From contig NZ_JAANNO010000014.1 of assembly GCF_011250645.1 (NCBI RefSeq), positions 1-38,556 on the forward strand: a DNA stretch of 38,556 nucleotides. Reading direction: 5' to 3'. The DNA comes from Motilibacter aurantiacus (lineage in GTDB: Bacteria > Actinomycetota > Actinomycetes > Motilibacterales > Motilibacteraceae). Made by a program: the position numbers and the translations under genes. The notes under the pieces are model-generated. The model searched no databases, was not told where the DNA came from, and saw only the letters and a program-made list of their open reading frames with translations. This document shows positions 6,842 to 14,540 of this stretch, piece after piece (positions within the stretch are counted from its first letter, which is position 1; every line of letters begins with the position of its first letter).

Positions 6842-8299
6842 TCACCGTAGGTCCACCACTACCCCGGCACCGCCCCGGCGGTCGTCGCCGACCGCCGCCA
6901 CGGTCCCGTCCGGCCCGGCGCTGACCGCATGCACCCCGCCGAAGTAGAGGTCGCGCGCGGGCCAGGTGTTCACCGGCCACCGCCCCGCGAGGGCCGCCTC
7001 GACGGCGGGCGGCAGCCCCGGCTCGGCCTGCAGCTCGGCCCGGTCCCAGTGCAGGCGCGGGGCGCGGACCGCGTCCTGCAGCCCGAGCCCGCGGTCGAGC
7101 AGCGCCGACAGCACGCAGGTCAGGGCGCTGCGGATGCGCTCGCTGCCGCCGCTGCCGAGCCCCACCGCGGTGCCGTCGGCGCGGCGTACGACCGAGGGGG
7201 CCATCATCGAGCCGATGCGTGTGCCGGGCGGCGTCACGTGGAACCCGTCCGGGTGCAGGTCCGCCTCGCCCATCACGTTGTTCAGCTGGATGCCGGTCCC
7301 CGGCACGAACGTGCCGGAGCAGCTGCCGTTCGAGGTCGTCATGGCGGCCACGTTGCCGTCGGCGTCCACCGCGCTGACGTGGGTGGTGCCGCGGACGGAC
7401 CGGGGGCCCTGCACGTGCCGCTCGGACATCGCGACGAGCACCTCGCCCAGTCGCGCGTACGCCGCGGGTGAGCCGTCCAGCGGCGCGGGGCCCAGCTCCC
7501 GCAGCCCGCGGGTGATCAACCCGCCGCCGAAGGACGGCGGCGGGTTCGTCGCGATCGAGGCGCCGCGGTAGCCCAGCAGCAGCGGCTCCCGCTCCACCAC
7601 GGAGTACGCGGTCAGGTCCGCAGCTGTCACCAGGCCGCCGCCGGCCTCCATGGCCGCGACGAGCGGTTCGGCGATCTGCGGATCGCTGAAGCCTGCTACA
7701 CGTCCGGCTGCCACCTCGCCGAGGAAGGCGGCCAGGGCCTCGTTGTGCACCCGGTCACCGGCCCGCAGCAGCTCGCCGTGCGGTGCGAACACCGCGCGTC
7801 CGTCAGCCGTGAGCGTGAGGATCTCGCGCAGCAGCGCCACGACCTCGGCCTGCGCCGCGTCGAGGGTCGCGCCCCGCGCCGCGAGCCGGCGAGCGGGCTC
7901 GACGACGTCGGCCAGCGGGAGCCGCCCGAGCCTGCGGTGCGCGGTGAGGTAGCCGTCGAGGCAACCGGGGGCCGCGACCGACCCCCACCCGGCGTGGAAG
8001 ACCTGCTGGGCGCCCGCCCAGTGCACGCGGACCGGCAGGAAGTGCGGCTCGAGGTCGGGCGCGGGGCGCCCGCGGCCCGGGGCGTCGACGAAGAAGTCGA
8101 GAAGCGTCGGCTGGCCCCCGGCGGGGGACGCGAGCAGGAAGCCGCCCCCGCCCAGGCTGGACAGGGTGGGCTCCGCGACGGCCGCGGCGAACCCGGCGGC
8201 GATCACCGCGTCGAACGCGTTCCCCCCGGCACGCAGGGCCTCGGCCGCCGCGGCGGCGGTCTCCCGGTGCCCGGCGGCGACCGCTGCGCGTGCTGCCAC
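6842..8299 (-). CDS. gamma-glutamyltransferase-family (Ntn-hydrolase) enzyme
   Basis: 485 residues, shorter than secreted GGTs and without a signal peptide, so probably cytoplasmic. Family marks are AGGNAFDAVIAAGFAAAVAEP and SLGGGGFLLA near the start, and GTTHVSAVDADGNVAAMTTSNG in the middle, where Thr305 of TTHVS is the expected self-cleavage nucleophile. PPPSFGGGL and GSGGSERIRSAL also fit. The usual RExAP substrate-Arg motif is replaced by FFVDAPGRGRP, so glutathione may not be the substrate. The GTG at 8299 has no ribosome site, but TAGAGT lies 6 bases upstream, so a leaderless transcript is possible. Confidence 0.85.
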   Translation of the reverse strand: MAARAAVAAGHRETAAAAAEALRAGGNAFDAVIAAGFAAAVAEPTLSSLGGGGFLLASPAGGQPTLLDFFVDAPGRGRPAPDLEPHFLPVRVHWAGAQQVFHAGWGSVAAPGCLDGYLTAHRRLGRLPLADVVEPARRLAARGATLDAAQAEVVALLREILTLTADGRAVFAPHGELLRAGDRVHNEALAAFLGEVAAGRVAGFSDPQIAEPLVAAMEAGGGLVTAADLTAYSVVEREPLLLGYRGASIATNPPPSFGGGLITRGLRELGPAPLDGSPAAYARLGEVLVAMSERHVQGPRSVRGTTHVSAVDADGNVAAMTTSNGSCSGTFVPGTGIQLNNVMGEADLHPDGFHVTPPGTRIGSMMAPSVVRRADGTAVGLGSGGSERIRSALTCVLSALLDRGLGLQDAVRAPRLHWDRAELQAEPGLPPAVEAALAGRWPVNTWPARDLYFGGVHAVSAGPDGTVAAVGDDRRGGAGVVVDLR

Positions 8300-8524
8300 G
8301 CGCGCACTCTAGGGCGCGCCCGGTGATGCCCCTGCGCCGTGCCGCCGGCCCCTGCCCCCGGAGCCCGGCTGATCTTGGGCAGGTCAGCGCCGCGCGGCGG
8401 GTGTCGCGCCGATCCGCCGATGATCAACTCGCTGGGGGCGGGCGTGGGCCCGGGGTGTGTGCGGCCCCGAACGCCGGCAGGAAGCGGACACGATCTGGCC
8501 GCTACGCGCGAGAGGGTCGGGGTC
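8300..8524. other. intergenic region between GGT-like and DinB genes
   Basis: 225 bp between divergent genes. Apart from the TAGAGT hexamer (8306-8311, minus) next to the GGT-like start, I see no clear promoter, repeat or hairpin, and no convincing small ORF. Confidence 0.5.
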
Positions 8525-9121
8525 ATGGGCGTCTTGTCGTGGAACCGGCTCCTTCGCGAGCAGCTCACTGCCCACTGGGAGGGCCAGCTGCGCCCCCGGC
8601 TCGACGGGCTCACGGACCGCGAGTACTTCTGGGAGCCCGCCCCGGGGTGGAACGTGCGGCCGCGCGGCACGGGGACGGCGCCCGTGCAGGGCGGGTCCGG
8701 CGCCATGACGATCGACTTCGCGTTCCCCGAGCCGGTCCCGCCGCCGCTCACCACCATCGCCTGGCGGCTCGGCCACGTCATCGTGGGCGTCCTCGCGGTC
8801 CGCAACGCCACGCACTTCGGCGGCGCGCCGGCGAGCTACGAGTCGTTCGCGTACGCGGCCAACGCCCAGGAGGCGCTGGCCCAGCTCGACGCGCAGTACG
8901 CCACGTGGCTCGCGGGGGTGGAGTCCCTCGGTGAGGAGGGGCTGGCCCGCCCCTGCGGGCCGGAGGAGGGGCCGTACGCCGAGCAGCCGATGGCCGCCCT
9001 GGTGCTGCACATCTCCCGCGAGCTGGTCCACCACCTGGCCGAGGTCTGCCTTTTGCGCGACCTCCACGAGCACCTGCACCGGGACGGCGGGAGCCGCCCG
9101 CACGAGGAGAAGGGGCACTGA
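8525..9121 (+). CDS. DinB-family protein
   Basis: 198 residues. It has the DinB four-helix-bundle pattern: WNRLLREQLTAHWEGQLRPRLDGLTDREYFWEPAPGWNVRP at the start, then TIAWRLGHVIVGVLAVRNATHFGG and the late helix LHISRELVHHLAEVCLLRDLH. The spaced His residues in these three parts are the expected metal ligands. The family includes thiol-dependent transferases and hydrolases and many proteins of unknown role. The ATG at 8525 follows GAGAGG. One base separates its stop from the VOC gene, so the two are co-transcribed. Confidence 0.88.
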   Translation: MGVLSWNRLLREQLTAHWEGQLRPRLDGLTDREYFWEPAPGWNVRPRGTGTAPVQGGSGAMTIDFAFPEPVPPPLTTIAWRLGHVIVGVLAVRNATHFGGAPASYESFAYAANAQEALAQLDAQYATWLAGVESLGEEGLARPCGPEEGPYAEQPMAALVLHISRELVHHLAEVCLLRDLHEHLHRDGGSRPHEEKGH

Positions 9122-9122
9122 C

Positions 9123-9560
9123 ATGGCACGCGAGGTCCAGATCACCGTCGACTGCGCCGACCCGGAGCGGCTGGCGACGTTCTGGGCGCAGGCCCTCGGC
9201 TACGAGCTGCAGGGCCCGCCGCCGGGGTTCGGATCCTGGGAGCAGGCGCTGACCGCCTTCGGCGTGCCGCCGGAGCGGCACAACGACGCGCACGCCGTCG
9301 TGGACCCCGCCGGTGCCGGGCCGCGGCTCTACTTCCAGCGGGTGCCGGAGGGCAAGGCGGTCAAGAACCGCGTCCACGTCGACGTCCGGGCCGCGCCCGA
9401 CGTCCAGGGCGAGGAGCGGATGACCGCCCTCGAGCGGGAGGCCGCACGGCTGGTCGAGCACGGCGCGACACGGCTCGAGCGGCACGAGCCCGCCCCGCCG
9501 ATGACCGCCGGGCACATCGTGATGGCCGACCCCGAGGGCAACGAGTTCTGCCTCGACTGA
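9123..9560 (+). CDS. VOC-superfamily (glyoxalase/bleomycin-resistance-like) protein
   Basis: 145 residues. A paired beta-alpha-beta-beta-beta VOC fold is indicated by VQITVDCADPERLATFWAQALGY, VHVDVRA and the closing HIVMADPEGNEFCLD, whose Glu is a common metal ligand. Members bind a metal and act on, or sequester, small substrates. The particular substrate is not predictable here. It begins one base after the DinB stop and is followed by the CIRCE element of the next unit. Confidence 0.88.
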   Translation: MAREVQITVDCADPERLATFWAQALGYELQGPPPGFGSWEQALTAFGVPPERHNDAHAVVDPAGAGPRLYFQRVPEGKAVKNRVHVDVRAAPDVQGEERMTALEREAARLVEHGATRLERHEPAPPMTAGHIVMADPEGNEFCLD

Positions 9561-9593
9561 CTATGCGCGGGAAGGTTTGACGCGGGCTGCTGG

Positions 9594-9620
9594 TTGGCAC
9601 TCTCGTACCGTGAGTGCTAA
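9594..9620. promoter_or_regulatory. CIRCE operator (HrcA-binding) before hsp20
   Basis: TTGGCACTC (9594-9602), a 9-base spacer, and GAGTGCTAA (9612-9620) match the CIRCE consensus TTAGCACTC-N9-GAGTGCTAA at all but one position. A TTGACG -35-like hexamer sits at 9577-9582. HrcA binds such sites and releases them on heat shock. Confidence 0.93.
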
Positions 9621-9665
9621 CCCTCCCGGGGAGGCCCGGGAGGCGGTTCTGAGGAGGAGTCAGCC

Positions 9666-10184
9666 ATGGCTGTCACCCGTTGGGATCCCTTCACCGCGCT
9701 CGCCCGTCTCGACCGCGAGCTGGACTCGTCCTTCGACGAGCTGGTCCGCCGTGCGTGGGGCTCCGGCCAGCGCGGGACCGCCGGCTACGTCCCGGCGGTC
9801 GACATCCGCAAGGACGGCGGCGACGTCGTCATCTCCGTCGAGCTGCCGGGCGTCGACATCGACAAGGACGTGTCCATCGAGGTCGCGAACGGCCGGCTCA
9901 CGATCGCGGGCGAGCGCCGCGACGAGCGCTCCGCGGAGGGCGAGCAGGGCAAGGGCGTCCTCGTCCGCGAGCTGCGCTACGGCGCGTTCCGGCGTGACTT
10001 CGCGCTTCCCGAGCACGTCAGCGCGGAGGACGTCGAGGCGACGTACGACCGGGGCATGCTCCGCGTCGCGGTGCGCAACGTGACCAAGCCCGTCCCCGAG
10101 CCGCGGCGGATCCAGGTCCGCAGCGTCGAGGCCCCGCGCGAGGTCGCTGCCGAGCGGACCGTGCAGGGCGAGGTCGAGGCCTGA
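9666..10184 (+). CDS. Hsp20/alpha-crystallin small heat-shock protein
   Basis: 172 residues. The N-terminal arm (MAVTRWDPFTALARLDREL) leads into an alpha-crystallin domain at about residues 40-140, from YVPAVDIRKDGGDVVISVELPGVD through GRLTIAGERR to the A/G-x-L-type GMLRVAVRNV. A short tail holds RRIQVRS. Such proteins are ATP-independent holdases that keep unfolded cytoplasmic proteins soluble. The ATG has AGGAGG nearby upstream. The CIRCE element directly upstream points to HrcA control, and a strong hairpin follows, so this is a one-gene heat-shock unit. Confidence 0.95.
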   Translation: MAVTRWDPFTALARLDRELDSSFDELVRRAWGSGQRGTAGYVPAVDIRKDGGDVVISVELPGVDIDKDVSIEVANGRLTIAGERRDERSAEGEQGKGVLVRELRYGAFRRDFALPEHVSAEDVEATYDRGMLRVAVRNVTKPVPEPRRIQVRSVEAPREVAAERTVQGEVEA

Positions 10185-10195
10185 GCCTCGGCACA

Positions 10196-10243
10196 CAGCA
10201 GGTGACGGAGGGCCGGCCCATCTCGGGCCGGCCCTTCCTGCTG
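10196..10243 (+). terminator. hsp20 terminator
   Basis: AGGGCCGGCCC (10209-10219) pairs perfectly with GGGCCGGCCCT (10225-10235) around ATCTC. Outer arms CAGCAGG (10196-10202) and CCTGCTG (10237-10243) extend it. It begins 12 bases after the hsp20 stop. Confidence 0.85.
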
Positions 10244-10308
10244 TCCGGCGCTTAGCCGCCCGTCAGCGCGGTATGCCAGCCCCGACGTACCCCGCCGGAG
10301 GAGGCGCC

Positions 10309-10833
10309 ATGGCGACGACAGCAGCGCAGTCACGGGCACGCGACGGGATCGGCCTGCCCGGCGTGGTCCTCGGGATCGGGCTCGGCGGCTTCGTGGACGG
10401 GATCCTGCTCCACCAGATCCTGCAGTGGCACCATCTGCTCACGAGCACCGACACCGACAACATCGGCGTCCGCTACTACCCACCGGACACCGTGCACGGG
10501 CTCGAGATCAACACGCTGTGGGACGGGATCTTCCACGCGTTCACCTGGCTGGCCGTGCTCGTCGGGCTCGCCCTGCTCTACTCGCGCGTCACCGTCCGGG
10601 CCAGGACGTGGGCCTCGCGCGCCCTGTGGGGGTGGGTCCTCGTCGGCTGGGGTGTCTTCAACCTCGTCGAGGGGATCGTCGACCACCACATCCTCGGCAT
10701 CCACCACGTCCGCGCCGGTGAGCACCAGACCCTCTACGACCTCGGCTTCCTGGCGCTCGGCGTGCTCCTGGTCGTCGCCGGCTGGCTGCTCCAGCGGTCC
10801 GCTCCCGTCGTGGACGAGCGGCGCGCTCGGTGA
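10309..10833 (+). CDS. DUF2243 membrane protein
   Basis: 174 residues from the ATG at 10309, preceded by GGAGGAGG; an earlier in-frame ATG lacks this. The protein has four hydrophobic segments: LPGVVLGIGLGGFVDGILLH, FHAFTWLAVLVGLALLY, LWGWVLVGWGVFNLVEGIVDH and LYDLGFLALGVLLVVAGWLL. His-rich loops (HQILQWHH, DHHILGIHHV) could bind metal. DUF2243 genes often neighbour CtaG-type oxidase assembly genes, as here: the CtaG-like gene starts inside its stop (GTGA). The role is unknown. Confidence 0.9.
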   Translation: MATTAAQSRARDGIGLPGVVLGIGLGGFVDGILLHQILQWHHLLTSTDTDNIGVRYYPPDTVHGLEINTLWDGIFHAFTWLAVLVGLALLYSRVTVRARTWASRALWGWVLVGWGVFNLVEGIVDHHILGIHHVRAGEHQTLYDLGFLALGVLLVVAGWLLQRSAPVVDERRAR

Positions 10834-11636
10834 CGTACGCGCACGCCGGGCATGCGGGCGGGGCCGTCCTCGACGTCGCGTCCGTGGGCGCCCTGACCCT
10901 GGCGTCCACGCTCGCCGTCACGTACGCATGGGCCGCCCTCGCCCGCCGGCGGGAGCCGCGCGGCTGGAGCGGCCGGCGGGCCGCCAGCTTCCTGGCCGGC
11001 TGCCTGCTGCTCGGCGTGGCCCTGCTGCCCGCGCTCTCGCCGTACCCGCCGGGGGACTTCCGCTGGCACATGGCTCAGCACCTGCTGATCGGCATGGTCG
11101 CGCCGCTCCTTCTCGTGCTCGGCGCGCCGGTGACGCTGCTGCTGCGCACGTTGCCCCGGCACCAGGGACGGGCCGTCGGGCGCGTGCTGCGGTCCCGGCC
11201 GGCACGGCTCGTCGCCAACCCGGCCACGGCGCTCACGCTCAACGTCGGCGGTCTCGCGCTGCTCTACTTCACCCCGTTCTACGAGGTGGTCGAGGCGCAC
11301 ACGGCCGTCCACGCCCTGGTGCACCTGCACTTCGTCGCCGCCGGCTACCTCTTCGCGTGGGTGATCGCCGGCCCGGACCCCGCGCCGCACCGCCCGTCGG
11401 TGCCGGTACGGCTCGTCGTGCTCGGTGCGGCGGTCGCGTTCCACGCCCTGATCTCCCAGTTGCTGTATGCAGGTATCGGAGTTCAGGTGCCGGTGGGCGA
11501 GGCCGAGCGACGCGGGGCCGGGGAGCTCATGTACTACGGCGGCGACCTCGCCGAGCTGCTGCTGGCGCTGGCCCTGCTGTCGACCTGGCGCCCGCGTCGG
11601 GCCCCGGCGCGCACCCCCGTCGTGGCCGGCACATGA
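10830..11636 (+). CDS. CtaG-family (caa3-type) cytochrome c oxidase assembly membrane protein
   Basis: 268 residues, GTG start overlapping the previous stop by 4 bases. About seven membrane segments are visible. Conserved His residues occur as WHMAQHLLIGMVAPLLLVLGAPV, HALVHLHFVAAGYLFAW and FHALISQLLYAG, a pattern typical of Caa3_CtaG proteins, which are linked to copper or haem-copper oxidase maturation. The end MYYGGDLAELLLALALL is also typical. It shares an operon with DUF2243 upstream and CYP152 downstream (ATGA overlap). Actual oxidase subunits are not in the window. Confidence 0.9.
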   Translation: MTYAHAGHAGGAVLDVASVGALTLASTLAVTYAWAALARRREPRGWSGRRAASFLAGCLLLGVALLPALSPYPPGDFRWHMAQHLLIGMVAPLLLVLGAPVTLLLRTLPRHQGRAVGRVLRSRPARLVANPATALTLNVGGLALLYFTPFYEVVEAHTAVHALVHLHFVAAGYLFAWVIAGPDPAPHRPSVPVRLVVLGAAVAFHALISQLLYAGIGVQVPVGEAERRGAGELMYYGGDLAELLLALALLSTWRPRRAPARTPVVAGT

Positions 11637-12889
11637 GCCGCGGCGGCCCCCGGGCGGACCGGCTGCCCGACAGCACGCTCGCGCTCCTGGCCCAGGGCTA
11701 CGGGTTCCTCCCACGACGGCTCCTGCAGCGTGGGCGCGACGTCGCGCAGGCGCGGCTGCTGCTGCAGCGCACGATCCTGCTGTCCGGCCGGGAGGCCGCC
11801 CGCCTGCTCTACGACCCGGACCGGTTCGTCCGGCGCGGTGGCATGCCGCTCGTCGTGCAGCGGACCCTGCTGGGTGTCGGGGGCGTGCAGTCGCTCGACG
11901 GCGAGGCGTTCGCAGCCCGAAAGGCGATGTTCCTGTCGTTCCTCGGGCCGGAGCGGGCGCCGGAGACCGCCGAGCTGTTCACCACGTACTGGCGGGCCGC
12001 CCTGGTGCGCTGGCAGGCGTCCGGGCGGGTCACGCTGCTCGACGAGGCCGCCGAGGTGCTCTGCCGGACGGCATGCACCTGGGCCGGTGTGCCGTTGCCC
12101 GAGCAGGACGTCCGCCGGCGGACGGTCGACCTGCGGGCGCTCATCGACTGCGAGGGCGACCCGCGACTGGGGTACGCCCGGTCCCGTCTCGCCCGCCGCC
12201 GCTGCGAGGCGTGGGCGGCCAGGCTCGTCGACGGCGTGCGGCAGGGGGCGCTGTACCCGGGCGAGGGCACCGCCCTGCACACGGTCGCCGGGTTCCGCGG
12301 GCCGGGCGGGGAGCTGCTCGACCTGCACACGGCGGCCGTCGAGCTGCTCAACGTCCTGCGTCCGACCGTGGCCATCTCCCGCTACGTCGTCTTCGCGGCG
12401 CTCGCGCTGCATGGCAGCCCGCAGTGGGAGGAACGGCTGCGGGACGACGACGAGGCGGTCCTCCCGTTCGTGCAGGAGGTCCGGCGCTACTACCCCTTCT
12501 TCCCGGCGATCGCCGCCCGGGTCCGCACGCCCTTCCGCTGGCGCGGGGTCGACTTCCCCCGCGGCCGGCGCGTGATGCTCGACGTGCACGGCACGAACCA
12601 CGACCCGCGCTCCTGGGAGTCGCCGGAGGAGTTCCGGCCCCAGCGCTTCGGCACGGGGAGCGCCGACGCGTACTCCTTCGTCCCGCAGGGTGGTGGCAAC
12701 GCCGCCACCGGCCACCGCTGCCCGGGCGAGTGGGTGACGGTGGAGGTCCTCGCGGCGGCCGTGCGGCTGCTGACCCGGGAGATGGAGTACGCCGTCCCGC
12801 CGCAGGACCTGCGCGTGAGCAGCCGGCGGCTCCCCACCGGGCCACGCAGCGGGTTCGTGATCACCGGTGTCCGAGCCCTGTCGAGCTGA
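11633..12889 (+). CDS. CYP152-type cytochrome P450 (fatty-acid peroxygenase)
   Basis: 418 residues. The haem-thiolate loop is PQGGGNAATGHRCPGEW with Cys363. In the I helix the usual acid-alcohol pair is replaced by Arg243-Pro244 (LLNVLRPTVAISRY), the diagnostic CYP152 feature that positions a fatty-acid carboxylate and lets H2O2 drive the reaction without redox partners. EVRRYYPFFPA and DVHGTNHDPRSWESPEEFRPQRF also fit the family. Expected chemistry is alpha/beta-hydroxylation or decarboxylation of fatty acids. It starts inside the CtaG stop (ATGA), so it is translationally coupled to a respiratory-assembly gene. Confidence 0.93.
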   Translation: MSRGGPRADRLPDSTLALLAQGYGFLPRRLLQRGRDVAQARLLLQRTILLSGREAARLLYDPDRFVRRGGMPLVVQRTLLGVGGVQSLDGEAFAARKAMFLSFLGPERAPETAELFTTYWRAALVRWQASGRVTLLDEAAEVLCRTACTWAGVPLPEQDVRRRTVDLRALIDCEGDPRLGYARSRLARRRCEAWAARLVDGVRQGALYPGEGTALHTVAGFRGPGGELLDLHTAAVELLNVLRPTVAISRYVVFAALALHGSPQWEERLRDDDEAVLPFVQEVRRYYPFFPAIAARVRTPFRWRGVDFPRGRRVMLDVHGTNHDPRSWESPEEFRPQRFGTGSADAYSFVPQGGGNAATGHRCPGEWVTVEVLAAAVRLLTREMEYAVPPQDLRVSSRRLPTGPRSGFVITGVRALSS

Positions 12890-12907
12890 CGCCCGGGCTT
12901 CCTCCAG

Positions 12908-12942
12908 TTGACGCTTGATAAAGCTAGTGCTTGAGTAACGGC
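12908..12942 (+). promoter_or_regulatory. ArsR-gene promoter with alternating half-sites
   Basis: TTGACG (12908-12913) lies 17 bp before TTGAGT (12931-12936), which ends 6 bases before the ATG at 12943 and predicts a leaderless start. GCTT (12913-12916), AAGC (12921-12924) and GCTT (12929-12932) form two overlapping palindromes at 8-bp spacing. This is a likely autoregulatory operator. Confidence 0.5.
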
Positions 12943-13293
12943 ATGCAGAGCGTGCTCGACGACCGGCTCGATGCCCTGTTCACGGCGCTCAGCGACCGGA
13001 CCAGGCGGGACATCGTGGCGCGGCTGAGCGCGGGCGAGGCGACGGTCAAGGAGCTCGCGGAGCCGTACGCGATGAGCCTGCAGGCGGTGTCCCAGCACAT
13101 CGGGGTGCTCGAGCGCTGCGGCCTCGTCAGCCGCGGGCGGCACCGGCAGACGCGGCCCTGCCGGCTGGAGCCGGGAGCGCTGGAGGCGGCGAACGCGTGG
13201 ATCGAGGAGAGCCGTCGCACGTGGTCCGAGCGGATGGACCGGCTCGAGGAGCACCTCGCCCGCGTCCGGCCCGGGTCGGAGGAGGGCGCGTGA
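12943..13293 (+). CDS. ArsR/SmtB-family transcriptional regulator
   Basis: 116 residues from the ATG at 12943; a TTG 12 bases earlier is also in frame. The winged HTH reads LFTALSDRTRRDIVARLSAGEATVKELAEPYAMSLQAVSQHIGVLERCGLVSRGRHRQ. This is the GntR-like ArsR subgroup that pairs with SRPBCC proteins. No metal-site Cys cluster is present. The next gene begins inside its stop codon (GTGA), and a third follows the same way, so the regulator and two enzymes make one operon, probably repressed by this protein at the half-sites before it. Confidence 0.9.
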   Translation: MQSVLDDRLDALFTALSDRTRRDIVARLSAGEATVKELAEPYAMSLQAVSQHIGVLERCGLVSRGRHRQTRPCRLEPGALEAANAWIEESRRTWSERMDRLEEHLARVRPGSEEGA

Positions 13294-13730
13294 GCGAGGA
13301 GGAGCTGGTCTACCAACGGGTCCTCGCCGCGCCCCGCGAGCTCGTGTGGCGGTGCCTCACCGAGCCGGCCGAGCTGGCGCAGTTCTGGGGCCCACGGGGG
13401 ATGACGACACCGGTGGACGGCATCGTGGTCGAGCTCCGGCCCGGCGGCCGCTTCGAGACCCTCATGGTGGGCGAGCACGGCAGCCACCGCATGGTCGCGC
13501 GCTTCACCGAGGTGCTCGCGCCCGCGCGGCTGTGCTGGGTCGAGCCTGCGAGCGGCCTGGAGACCCTGAGCACGCTCGAGGACCTCGGCGACGACACCAC
13601 CGAGCTGGTGATCCGGCAACGGCACGTGCCCGAGGCGGTGCGCTCCGCGGAGGCCCGGGCCGGGTTCGCCACCTCGCTGGACAAGCTCGAGCAGCATCTC
13701 GCACTCCGTCAGCGGGAGGATCGACCGTGA
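13290..13730 (+). CDS. SRPBCC-family (AHSA1-like) protein
   Basis: 146 residues, GTG start within the preceding stop. The START-like fold is shown by LVYQRVLAAPRELVWRCLTEPAELAQFWGPRGMTTPVDGIVVELRPGGRFETLM, then the end helix GFATSLDKLEQHLA. Such proteins form a deep hydrophobic cavity and bind small ligands. ArsR-SRPBCC pairs are frequent in actinomycetes, but their ligands are mostly unknown. It is coupled to the maleylpyruvate-isomerase-like gene downstream by a 4-base overlap. Confidence 0.9.
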   Translation: MSEEELVYQRVLAAPRELVWRCLTEPAELAQFWGPRGMTTPVDGIVVELRPGGRFETLMVGEHGSHRMVARFTEVLAPARLCWVEPASGLETLSTLEDLGDDTTELVIRQRHVPEAVRSAEARAGFATSLDKLEQHLALRQREDRP

Positions 13731-14320
13731 GCGACCTGCAGCCCCTGGTGGGGCCGACGTACGACGGCCTGGCAGCGCTCCTCGAGGACGAGGGGGCGTG
13801 GGGCGCCCCGTCGCTGTGCGAGAGGTGGCTCGTGCGCCACGTGGTCGCCCACGTGACGATGCCGGCGCGGCTGACGCCCGAGCAGTTCGGCGCCGAGCTG
13901 GCTGCGGCCCACGGCGACTTCGGGGTGCTCTCCGACGCCGTCGCGGAGCGGGACGCCGCGCTGCCCGCGCCGGCGCTGCTGGAGCAGCTGCGCTCACCGG
14001 TGCTGCACGCGTGGCAGCCGCCCGGTGGCGGTGCGGCCGGTGCGCTGAGCCACGCGGTCATCCACTCGCTGGACGTCACCGTCGCGCTCGGCCGGCCTCC
14101 GGCGGCGCCGCCCGCCGCGGTCCGCGCCGTTCTGGACGCGCTCGTGGCCTCGGGCGGGAGCTGGTTCGGCGTGGGCCTGGCCGACGTGCGGCTGGAGGCG
14201 GCCGACGTCGGGTGGGCGTGGGGGAGCGGGCGGCCGGTCCGTGCCGACAGCGGCTCGCTGGTCGCGCTGCTGGCGGGGCGTACGTTGCCGGACGGGCGCA
14301 GGCTCGCCGGCCGCGGCTGA
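13727..14320 (+). CDS. maleylpyruvate-isomerase-like (DinB-fold, TIGR03086-type) protein
   Basis: 197 residues, GTG start within the SRPBCC stop. The helical bundle begins VGPTYDGLAALLEDEGAW, followed by SLCERWLVRHVVAHVTMPARL and the late helix GALSHAVIHSLDVTVALGRP. Its His residues (RHVVAH and SHAVIHSLD) are in the places used for metal in mycothiol-dependent maleylpyruvate isomerases. A link to mycothiol would fit an actinomycete, but is inferred. It is the last gene of the ArsR operon. Confidence 0.82.
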   Translation: MSDLQPLVGPTYDGLAALLEDEGAWGAPSLCERWLVRHVVAHVTMPARLTPEQFGAELAAAHGDFGVLSDAVAERDAALPAPALLEQLRSPVLHAWQPPGGGAAGALSHAVIHSLDVTVALGRPPAAPPAAVRAVLDALVASGGSWFGVGLADVRLEAADVGWAWGSGRPVRADSGSLVALLAGRTLPDGRRLAGRG

Positions 14321-14540
14321 GCCGTTGCCGACACCGGACGCAGGGCCGACGACAGCGCCACTGCTGCGGGAGCGGTGGTGCCCACGTCACGGACGTCGAG
14401 GCTGCGGATCCGGGTCGTCACCACGGGCGCGCACCTGCCGGCGCCGTGCCGGCCCCGCCGCGCTGCGCGTGACCAAGCCGTGCCTTGCGTCCCGCGCGCA
14501 CCCCCGCGATAGTCCGGGCGGACGACCACGGGGGCACGCC
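14321..14540. other. intergenic region before the lipoprotein gene
   Basis: 220 bp with no ORF that I can support, no clear hairpin terminator for the operon before it and no firm promoter. Confidence 0.4.
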
